From Candidatus Heimdallarchaeota archaeon LC_2 (lineage in GTDB: Archaea > Asgardarchaeota > Heimdallarchaeia > Heimdallarchaeales > Kariarchaeaceae): DNA of 5,211 nt. The DNA lies in NCBI GenBank assembly GCA_001940725.1, contig MDVR01000025.1, forward strand, positions 1 through 5,211, in the 5' to 3' direction. The notes below the pieces were generated by a model that saw nothing but the letters and a program-made list of their open reading frames with translations, was not told the origin of the DNA and ran no database searches. Made by a program: the position numbers and the translations under genes. Below are positions 1 to 5,211 of this stretch, piece after piece. Within the stretch, counting starts at the first letter, position 1. Each line of letters starts with the position of its first letter.

Positions 1-1072
1 TTTGCATATCATTATTAAATAGTGGAGCCAGACGTCTTCTAATACCAAGATTACTCTTCATTTGAGGTTGGGGTGCGTAATATTTCCACATAAAATTACG
101 AGTGTCTTCATCAACTAGTGCTAGTGTCAATTCATCATGATTACGTAGAAAAGTGGCCCACTGACATGAATTAGGAACATTAATTAGATTTTTTATAATT
201 GGAATTATGGCTTTAGGATTTTCTTTTGCAACAGCTAAAAAAATATTTGTCATTAAGGGAAAATGAAAAGCCATGTGGAATTCATCATTATCATCTCCAA
301 AATACAATATTAACTCTTCCGGTATCATATTTGCTTCCGCAAGCAACACTTTTTCCTCACCTTTATATTTTTCATCTATATAGGCTCTCAATCGTTTAAT
401 GTATTGATGAGTTTCCTTAAGATTTTCACAGCTAGTACCTTCTTTTTCAAATAAATATGGGACGGCATCAATTCTAAAACCATCTAAACCTTTTTTTAGC
501 CAAAAATCAACAACTCTTAACATCTCAGATTGTACTTCTTCAGAGTCAAAATTTAAATCTGGTTGACTCGAATAAAATCTATGCCAATAGTATTCAGATG
601 TATTCTCATCGTATTTCCAGTTAGAATCTTCGGTATCAAAAAAAATAATTGGGGCATCTAAATATTTTTGGTTAGTTTTATTCCAAACATAATAATGACG
701 TTTTGATGAATTTATAGATTTTCTCGAGTCCTTAAACCAATCATGCTGATCTGATGTATGATTAAGTACGAGATCTGCGATCACTCTGATTCCCAAACTG
801 TGTGCTTTCTCAATAAAATATTCAAAATCAGTTAAAGTTCCAATATCCGGATGTATATTATAATAGTCTGATATATCGTATCCATCATCTTTGAGGGGAG
901 AAGGATAGTAAGGTAATATCCATAAGCAATCAATTCCTAGATCTTTAAGATAATCTAGTTTCTCAGACAATCCAATGAAATCTCCAATGCCATCACCATT
1001 TCTATCATAAAACGATTTAATTGAAACTTCATAGAAAATTGCATTTTTAAACCATTGTTTATTAGATTTCAA
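1..1072 (-). CDS. treS: Trehalose synthase (maltose alpha-D-glucosyltransferase, GH13), 3' end cut off by window
   Basis: This gene encodes a cytoplasmic enzyme that interconverts maltose and trehalose by intramolecular glucosyl transfer. I translated 357 codons without a stop; the C-terminus lies beyond the left edge. The N-terminus has the TreS opening WFKNAIFYEVS (residues 7-17), then DRNGDGIGDF (23-32) and DDGYDISDYY (62-71). GH13 signatures follow: ADLVLNHTSDQHDWF (99-113), GFRIDAVPYL with putative nucleophile D202, LLAEAN with putative acid/base E246, and FLRNHDE with the third carboxylate D313. The stretches EGTSCENLKETH (211-222) and NLGIRRRLAPL (341-351) are typical of TreS rather than of oligo-1,6-glucosidases or plain amylases. 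The start is taken as TTG at 1072: the frame has a TAG at 1120-1118, no ATG or GTG before W7, and known TreS proteins begin only a few residues before this Trp. It follows an ABC sugar transporter on the same strand, so its substrate may be the imported sugar. Any fused maltokinase domain would lie outside the window. Confidence 0.92.
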   Translation of the reverse strand, partial: MKSNKQWFKNAIFYEVSIKSFYDRNGDGIGDFIGLSEKLDYLKDLGIDCLWILPYYPSPLKDDGYDISDYYNIHPDIGTLTDFEYFIEKAHSLGIRVIADLVLNHTSDQHDWFKDSRKSINSSKRHYYVWNKTNQKYLDAPIIFFDTEDSNWKYDENTSEYYWHRFYSSQPDLNFDSEEVQSEMLRVVDFWLKKGLDGFRIDAVPYLFEKEGTSCENLKETHQYIKRLRAYIDEKYKGEEKVLLAEANMIPEELILYFGDDNDEFHMAFHFPLMTNIFLAVAKENPKAIIPIIKNLINVPNSCQWATFLRNHDELTLALVDEDTRNFMWKYYAPQPQMKSNLGIRRRLAPLFNNDMQ

Positions 1073-1085
1073 ATTTCTGAATCGG

Positions 1086-1090
1086 CTCCT
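1086..1090 (-). promoter_or_regulatory. Possible ribosome binding site for treS
   Basis: On the minus strand AGGAG lies 13 bases upstream of the TTG start at 1072. The spacing is longer than usual, so this supports the TTG start only modestly. No other SD-like motif stands in front of an in-frame start codon here. Confidence 0.4.
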
Positions 1091-1148
1091 GATAAAATCT
1101 ATTGATGTTAAATGAATCTAATTGATTAAATTTTTTCATATTAACATC

Positions 1149-1160
1149 TTATTTTAAATA
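1149..1160 (-). promoter_or_regulatory. Archaeal-type TATA box candidate for treS
   Basis: The minus strand reads TATTTAAAATAA, close to the archaeal TATA-box consensus. A start site about 25 bases downstream would fall near 1130, which is downstream of the out-of-frame ATG at 1139 and upstream of the AGGAG and TTG used for treS. This suggests treS can be transcribed separately from the transporter genes. In DNA this AT-rich, a chance match is possible. Confidence 0.4.
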
Positions 1161-1196
1161 CCATATGTAAGTAATTAATCAATTGAATTGGTATTT

Positions 1197-1215
1197 GATT
1201 GGAATTGTGCCAATC
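1197..1215. repeat. Small inverted repeat upstream of the treS promoter
   Basis: GATTGG and CCAATC form perfect 6-bp arms around a 7-base spacer (AATTGTG). The site lies about 37 bases upstream of the candidate TATA box and 124 bases beyond the ATPase stop. It could be an operator for treS or a weak hairpin in the 3' end of the transporter transcript. No T tract follows it directly, so it does not look like an intrinsic terminator. Confidence 0.4.
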
Positions 1216-1230
1216 GATATGGAAATTGTC

Positions 1231-1267
1231 AAAAACGGATTTTCTTAAGAACAAATTAATACAAAAA
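1231..1267 (-). terminator. Possible T-tract terminator after the ABC ATPase gene
   Basis: On the minus strand two T5 tracts (1267-1263 and 1235-1231) lie about 70 and 105 bases after the ATPase stop codon, the first just after a GC-rich CCCGGC. Archaeal RNA polymerase terminates on oligo-T tracts without needing a hairpin. Together with the separate TATA-like element for treS, this would end the transporter operon here. The tracts are short, so the call is weak. Confidence 0.3.
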
Positions 1268-1338
1268 GCCGGGATAAACTTGTTGTAATGAGTGAAATAT
1301 TTGGAAGTGTTGAATAAATAAATAGTTAATATATTATA

Positions 1339-2436
1339 TCAGGGCAAGAGAATATTTACTTTTGTATCGATATTAAATAAATTCATTTTTTCACTTTCCC
1401 AATTGATAAATGCTGTTTCTTCTATTTTACCATCATATTTCCCATCTACTAGAATAGCACATGATAATCTAGTCTCATCCTCAAACAACACAGTAACCAA
1501 TGAACCTGCACCGAGATATTCAACTACATCAACTATAACCTTAATACTATTTTCAACAGGTTTTTGGTTTATAGAAATGTGTTCAGGTCTAATACCAATA
1601 TTTATTTTTGAATAATCTTGCAATTTATCACCAATTTCTTGAGGAATATTAATATCAAATGTTCCAAGTCTAAGTTTGGTTCCGTCAGAATTACTCCTGA
1701 CTTCACATTTAAAGAAATTCATTGATGGTGAACCTATAAAGCCTGCTACAAATTCATTTGCAGGTTGGTTGTAAACTTCATCAGGGGTCCCAACTTGTTG
1801 AATTACTCCATTATCCATTATAGTTATTCGGTTGGCCATACTCATTGCCTCAACCTGATCATGAGTCACATAAACGAATGTTGTTTGCACTTGTCTATGT
1901 AATTTCTTAATATGAGCACGCATTTGTACTCGTAGTTTAGCATCTAAATTTGATAGTGGTTCATCAAGTAGAAAAACCGTTGGATCTCTAACAATTGCTC
2001 TACCAAGAGCAACTCTTTGTCTTTGTCCACCACTCAATTCCTTTGGCTTCCGATCGAGTAATTCTCCAATACCTAGAATTTTGGCAGCTCTATTTACTCG
2101 TTCCTCAATATCTGATTTGTCAATTTTAGCTAGTTTAAGGCCAAATGACATGTTCTCTTTGACATTCATATGAGGATATAATGCGTACGATTGAAATACC
2201 ATTGCTACTTTGCGATCATTAGGTGGCAATTCAGTAACATCATGTTCATCAAAAAAGATTTGACCAGTCGTTACGTACTCTAATCCTGCAATTAAATTTA
2301 GTGTGGTAGTTTTACCACAACCAGATGGACCGACAAGAACCATAAACTCTTTGTCTTCAATTTCTAAATCAATTCCTTTAAGAACTTCAACTTTGCCAAA
2401 TTTTTTGTTTGTACTTATTAATTTAATTGATACCAT
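1339..2436 (-). CDS. ABC transporter ATPase of a sugar importer (MalK/UgpC family)
   Basis: This gene encodes the cytoplasmic ATPase of a CUT1-type carbohydrate importer; two copies would bind the permease and power transport. The 365-residue protein has the full motif set: Walker A GPSGCGKTT (36-44), Q-loop Gln82, signature LSGGQ (134-138), Walker B VFLLDE (154-159), D-loop SNLD (162-165) and switch His192 in YVTHDQ. Residues from about 240 form the C-terminal TOBE-type regulatory region, with the family hallmark GIRPEHI (281-287). Length and architecture are normal for MalK, UgpC or MsmX relatives. The ATG at 2436 is preceded by AGGAG at a suitable distance, and the reading VSIKLISTNKKFG matches the usual family N-terminus. 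The gene starts 56 bases after the permease stop, so the two are probably co-transcribed. The exact sugar cannot be read from the ATPase, and some members of this family serve several importers. Confidence 0.95.
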   Translation of the reverse strand: MVSIKLISTNKKFGKVEVLKGIDLEIEDKEFMVLVGPSGCGKTTTLNLIAGLEYVTTGQIFFDEHDVTELPPNDRKVAMVFQSYALYPHMNVKENMSFGLKLAKIDKSDIEERVNRAAKILGIGELLDRKPKELSGGQRQRVALGRAIVRDPTVFLLDEPLSNLDAKLRVQMRAHIKKLHRQVQTTFVYVTHDQVEAMSMANRITIMDNGVIQQVGTPDEVYNQPANEFVAGFIGSPSMNFFKCEVRSNSDGTKLRLGTFDINIPQEIGDKLQDYSKINIGIRPEHISINQKPVENSIKVIVDVVEYLGAGSLVTVLFEDETRLSCAILVDGKYDGKIEETAFINWESEKMNLFNIDTKVNILLP

Positions 2437-2446
2437 ATTTTAATTA

Positions 2447-2451
2447 CTCCT
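2447..2451 (-). promoter_or_regulatory. Ribosome binding site of the ABC ATPase gene
   Basis: AGGAG on the minus strand lies 10 bases before the ATG at 2436. It supports that start and implies SD-led translation within the operon. Confidence 0.6.
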
Positions 2452-2492
2452 GGTAAATTGAAGGAAACATTTATTTTGTAATTTCTGTTCAC

Positions 2493-4748
2493 TCATCCTT
2501 TTACCGCTCCTGCTGTAATACCTTTTATTATATTTTTTTGCAAAATAAGGACAAGTATAATTAATGGTAATGTTGCAATTATGGAGGCGGTACCGAGTAC
2601 CAAAGAGGGTGACCACGGTATCCCAATTATTTCAGAGGCTGATTTTTCAAATAATAATATAGCCAATGGTACAGTCCTGAATTCTTTGTTCCCCGTCAAA
2701 AACATTCTTGCAAATAACAATTCATTCCAAGCAAATATAAATACCATCATCCAAGTTGTAAAAATTCCAGGCCTTGTTAGAGGTAAAAGAATTTTTCGGA
2801 AAATTTGAAAATTACTAGCTCCATCAACTTTCGCGGCTAACATTAGCTCATTAGGAACTTCTGCAAAGAAACTTCGCAATAGAAAAACCCCCAGTGGCAG
2901 ATTAAAAGCTACGTAGGGTATTAACAAAGGTAAGAGTGGTCCTGGATATGGACCGATTGTATCTAATATCCTTTCAATCCCTATGTATTTTAAAATCTCT
3001 ACATTTCGTAAATTTAAACCGTGATCTGATAAATAATTGATAAATCGATCGATAGATACATCTCGTAAGTTTATACCTCTATCTGACAGATAATTGGTCT
3101 GAAGAAGATATGGAATAATTATGATTATTGGAGGTAAACTACTCATTGCAAATATCATTAATATGAATGCTGTTTGGAATTTGAATTCATATTTCGCTAA
3201 AATCACAGCAACTAAAGATCCAATAATTACCACCAAAGTTGCAGTCAAACTTGCTAAGATTACACTATTAATTAATGCTTTAGTGAAATCTGCTTCTGAA
3301 CCAGAAAATAGTATCTTATAACTTTGAATGCTTCGATACTTTGGTAAGAATTCAAATTCGCTTTGGGGAGGTGAAGATTCAGAACACCCTTTATCCTTGT
3401 CTATTCTTAAACATGGATCTCGAAATGAGCGGATAAACACCCAAAGAAAAGGAGCTATACAGAAAGCTACTAAGCTTAGAATACCAAAGGAAAACAATAC
3501 TTTGTTGAGTTTCCGTCGTAATCGTATTACATTTTTGCTACGTGGACGAAATAATAATTTTTCTTCACTTTTTGATTTTCGTTTAATAATATTAAAATTA
3601 ATTTTATCCCATCGAATATTTTTTTTGAATCTTGGATATCTTTCTTTTTCAATAAACCTTGAAATATATACAAAAACAAGTATTATTAGAAATGTTGTCA
3701 CTCCTATTACTAAAAATCGATTGAAAAGTAGTAAAAATACAGTGAAGGCTCCTAAATGTGTAAATTTATTACCTTTGAATATGATTAAGGCAAATATCAC
3801 AATCAATATCAGTTCAAATATAGCAACTGCGGAGGCTACACCAAATTGTTGTTGACTCCAAGCCGTAAAAGCAACAACAGTCACCGATTGAACACTATTA
3901 TCTCCAAAAACAACAACTGCATCATAAACACGAATTGCGTCAATTGTACGAAAAAGAATTGCAATTAATGCGAGTCCACGAATGTTTGGCCAAGTTATGT
4001 AACGGAATTTTTGCCAAGCATTAGCACCCTCTATGTCAGCAGCCTTATATAGATCTTCTGGAACAATTTGTAATGCTGCAAGTAGTAATAATGCTATAAA
4101 GGGTGTTGTTTTCCATACTTCAACTACAATAACAGTAAACATCGCATATTCATAACGTATCTGTGTTGTTTCGCTAGTTTGATAATAAGGAAACGTTTCT
4201 TTGTATACTACTATAGAATCGGTACCTATATTTTCAAGGGGATCTCCATAGAAAAACACAGTATCAAATCCTAAAGTTTCAAGTATGTTATTTACTAATC
4301 CAAAGTTATTGGCAGGTGCAAAAATCTCCAAAAAAATAGTTGCTGAAACGACTGTTGGAATTGCCCAAGGGATAAGTAAGGTTGCACGTGCTAGACCCCT
4401 TCCTCTGAATTCTTTATTAAGTAAAAGTGCAAATCCCAATCCCAAGAAAAATTCTAAAGTAACTGATATTACAACAAAAAATATGGTTTGATATGTGTAT
4501 TGATAAAAAATTCTACTATAACGATGTTTTGGAAATATAAATTCTTTAAAGTTATCAAATCCTCTATATTTACCAAATAATTGTAATCCTGTACTATTAA
4601 TTAAACTGAGATAAACTGCTAGAAATAATGGGACTGCAATTCCTATAATAAATAAAATGAATGCAGGAGTCAACATAGACAGAATGAAATTTCTGTCTGA
4701 TGGTGGTTTTACAATTTCTAAACTTTTTTCGTTTTTGGGTTCTGACAT
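2493..4748 (-). CDS. Fused two-domain sugar ABC permease (MalF-like plus MalG-like in one chain)
   Basis: This gene encodes the whole membrane channel of a CUT1-type sugar importer as one 751-residue protein; MalF- and MalG-type subunits are usually separate and about 280-320 residues each. The N-terminal half has six predicted helices (about 25-49, 86-110, 118-143, 200-227, 259-282, 302-324) and an EAA loop at 231-258 (YKAADIEGA, then F, I, P). The C-terminal half has six more (about 415-440, 491-518, 523-549, 600-628, 661-682, 714-737), an EAA loop at 633-661 (LAAKVDGAS) and the MalG-type ending GITAGAVKG. Between them lie an extra hydrophobic stretch (332-365) and a Lys/Arg-rich linker (366-414). 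Outward-facing loops are enlarged at about 172-200, 444-462 (with Cys446 and Cys455) and 552-592 (tandem repeat). I chose ATG 4748 over the in-frame GTG at 4757, because that GTG lies inside the SD sequence GAGGTG, which sits 6 bases before the ATG. It lies between the binding protein and ATPase genes, as expected for one operon. Confidence 0.93.
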   Translation of the reverse strand: MSEPKNEKSLEIVKPPSDRNFILSMLTPAFILFIIGIAVPLFLAVYLSLINSTGLQLFGKYRGFDNFKEFIFPKHRYSRIFYQYTYQTIFFVVISVTLEFFLGLGFALLLNKEFRGRGLARATLLIPWAIPTVVSATIFLEIFAPANNFGLVNNILETLGFDTVFFYGDPLENIGTDSIVVYKETFPYYQTSETTQIRYEYAMFTVIVVEVWKTTPFIALLLLAALQIVPEDLYKAADIEGANAWQKFRYITWPNIRGLALIAILFRTIDAIRVYDAVVVFGDNSVQSVTVVAFTAWSQQQFGVASAVAIFELILIVIFALIIFKGNKFTHLGAFTVFLLLFNRFLVIGVTTFLIILVFVYISRFIEKERYPRFKKNIRWDKINFNIIKRKSKSEEKLLFRPRSKNVIRLRRKLNKVLFSFGILSLVAFCIAPFLWVFIRSFRDPCLRIDKDKGCSESSPPQSEFEFLPKYRSIQSYKILFSGSEADFTKALINSVILASLTATLVVIIGSLVAVILAKYEFKFQTAFILMIFAMSSLPPIIIIIPYLLQTNYLSDRGINLRDVSIDRFINYLSDHGLNLRNVEILKYIGIERILDTIGPYPGPLLPLLIPYVAFNLPLGVFLLRSFFAEVPNELMLAAKVDGASNFQIFRKILLPLTRPGIFTTWMMVFIFAWNELLFARMFLTGNKEFRTVPLAILLFEKSASEIIGIPWSPSLVLGTASIIATLPLIILVLILQKNIIKGITAGAVKG
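2982..3095 (-). repeat. Tandem 57-bp duplication inside the permease gene
   Basis: Two adjacent in-frame units (3095-3039 and 3038-2982) encode NYLSDRGINLRDVSIDRFI and NYLSDHGLNLRNVEILKYI, residues 552-570 and 571-589, identical at 12 of 19 positions. By my alignment the DNA matches at 37 of 57 positions, concentrated in the first 13 codons of each unit. The pair enlarges the loop after the third helix of the MalG-like half, where relatives usually have only a short connection. The divergence shows an old duplication rather than a recent slippage event. Confidence 0.85.
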
Positions 4749-4754
4749 AGGATA

Positions 4755-4760
4755 CACCTC
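4755..4760 (-). promoter_or_regulatory. Ribosome binding site that fixes the permease start
   Basis: GAGGTG on the minus strand is a good match to the anti-SD complement and lies 6 bases before ATG 4748. Its last three bases are the in-frame GTG that a longest-ORF rule would choose as the start, so that longer start is unlikely. Confidence 0.75.
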
Positions 4761-4778
4761 TTGTTAACTATTGTAATT

Positions 4779-4807
4779 AAAAAATTGATTGATCAATTTA
4801 TGATCAA
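4779..4807 (-). promoter_or_regulatory. Inverted repeat plus T6 tract between binding protein and permease genes
   Basis: On the minus strand TTGATCA, a 5-base loop (TAAAT) and TGATCAA (4807-4789) form a perfect 7-bp inverted repeat, followed after four bases by TTTTTT (4784-4779). It begins 28 bases after the binding protein stop. It could be a partial terminator or an RNA-stabilising hairpin that lets the binding protein be made in excess over the permease, as is common in such operons. It could instead be an operator for a dimeric regulator. The stem has few G-C pairs, so a strong terminator is unlikely. Confidence 0.45.
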
Positions 4808-4835
4808 CCATATCAGTGATAATTGTTTGCCAAAA

Positions 4836-5211
4836 TTATTTTAATTTAGCTCTAAATCTTCTAATAACTACAGTGGCAGCCATAAATGAAAATAACAAAG
4901 CAAATATTGGAAATGGACTATCTTCGGTAATGGTTGAAAGTATGGTTGTTTCCACTCCATCAACAGTTGTAATTATTGTAGATATTGAAACGATAGGGCT
5001 TGCTCCAAGAATAATATTTACCTCTTCATCCATGATTTTTAATGCAGTTACAACGGCTGTTGCACCACTTAAGGCATCATGGAAAAGTGGTTGAATTGCC
5101 GAAGACATCGCAGAATATTCTGGATGCACGGGTCTGGGTAGTACATTGGGGAACACATTAGCTGAGAAATCTAATGCCCAATCCAATCCATTTGCTGGAG
5201 TCAAATAAGTT
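4836..5211 (-). CDS. Sugar ABC transporter substrate-binding protein, C-terminal part, membrane-anchored (5' end cut off)
   Basis: This is the C-terminal 124 residues of what is most likely the extracellular solute-binding protein of the importer. The frame is open to the right edge, so the true start is outside the window; the in-frame TTG at 5204 is only an internal Leu codon. Fragment residues 25-69, from PRPVHPEYSAMSSAIQ through FHDALSGATAVVTALKIMDE, resemble the conserved C-terminal end of family 1 (MalE-like) binding proteins, where a proline-rich start and a final helix pair precede the end of the domain. Residues 70-97 are rich in Thr, Ser and Ile and look like a stalk. Residues 98-116 form one membrane helix, followed by a basic tail RRFRAKLK. 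Bacterial homologues usually have an N-terminal lipid anchor instead; the C-terminal helix is typical of archaeal surface proteins. It lies 87 bases upstream of the permease gene, the usual first position of such an operon. The ligand cannot be read from this fragment. Confidence 0.85.
   Translation of the reverse strand, partial: TYLTPANGLDWALDFSANVFPNVLPRPVHPEYSAMSSAIQPLFHDALSGATAVVTALKIMDEEVNIILGASPIVSISTIITTVDGVETTILSTITEDSPFPIFALLFSFMAATVVIRRFRAKLK

Noticed and set aside
1073..1338. A small gene or structured RNA in the gap between the ATPase gene and treS
   Set aside because: I see no coding frame with a supported start except the 25-codon ATG frame from 1139, and no tRNA-like or extended hairpin structure. 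The gap is explained by terminator, operator and promoter candidates.
3372..3413. D-K-D-K-G in the permease loop as a calcium-binding motif
   Set aside because: Only two acidic positions of an EF-hand-like loop are present and the flanking helices are absent, so the resemblance is too weak.
3507..3776. The permease fusion as an assembly or sequencing artefact
   Set aside because: The junction has about 90 residues of in-frame linker with sensible composition and hydrophobicity. A single lost stop codon or indel would not create that, although read support would settle it.
3328..3855. Plus-strand open frame of 175 codons opposite the permease, and the other shorter plus-strand frames
   Set aside because: They lie antisense to clearly coding sequence, show no recognisable domain and have no convincing start signals. 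They are frame shadows.
4749..4757. In-frame GTG at 4757 as the permease start (754 residues)
   Set aside because: The GTG is part of the SD-like GAGGTG that stands 6 bases before ATG 4748, so the ATG is the better start.
4749..4835. TrmB-type maltose/trehalose operator
   Set aside because: The inverted repeat here is TTGATCA-based and does not match the known Thermococcales TrmB site (TACTTT-N3-AAAGTA).
4836..5204. A complete 122-residue gene starting at TTG 5204
   Set aside because: The frame stays open to the window edge, and the sequence is the C-terminal end of a binding protein, so the gene is truncated by the window.

Overview
The window is AT-rich DNA in which every real gene lies on the minus strand. 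In transcription order (right to left) it holds the 3' end of a sugar-binding protein gene, a single very long gene fusing two ABC permease domains, a MalK/UgpC-type ABC ATPase gene and, after a 266-base gap, the 5' two-thirds or so of a trehalose synthase (TreS, GH13) gene that runs off the left edge. This is a carbohydrate import and processing locus, most plausibly for trehalose, maltose or a related glucoside.

The organism is probably an archaeon. The binding protein ends in a Thr/Ser-rich stalk, one membrane helix and a basic tail, which is the usual archaeal C-terminal anchoring. The base composition is low in G+C, and a TATA-like element stands upstream of treS. An Asgard-type archaeon is a guess that fits, but nothing here proves the lineage.

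Layout: 5211-4836 is the binding protein C-terminus. 4835-4749 is a short gap with a 7-bp inverted repeat followed by a T6 tract on the transcribed strand, plus the permease ribosome binding site. 4748-2493 is the fused MalF-MalG-like permease of 751 residues. 2492-2437 is a short gap with the ATPase ribosome binding site. 2436-1339 is the ATPase. 1338-1073 is a gap with T tracts, a small inverted repeat, a TATA-like box and an SD-like site. 1072-1 is trehalose synthase, starting at TTG.

Working together, the anchored binding protein would capture the sugar outside the cell, the one-chain permease would form the whole membrane channel, and a dimer of the ATPase would drive uptake. TreS would then interconvert maltose and trehalose in the cytoplasm. 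The most unusual element is the permease. CUT1 transporters normally use two separate permease proteins. Here one chain carries both domains, with two EAA loops, joined by an extra hydrophobic segment and a basic linker. It also carries expanded outward-facing loops, one of them built from a tandem 19-residue duplication.
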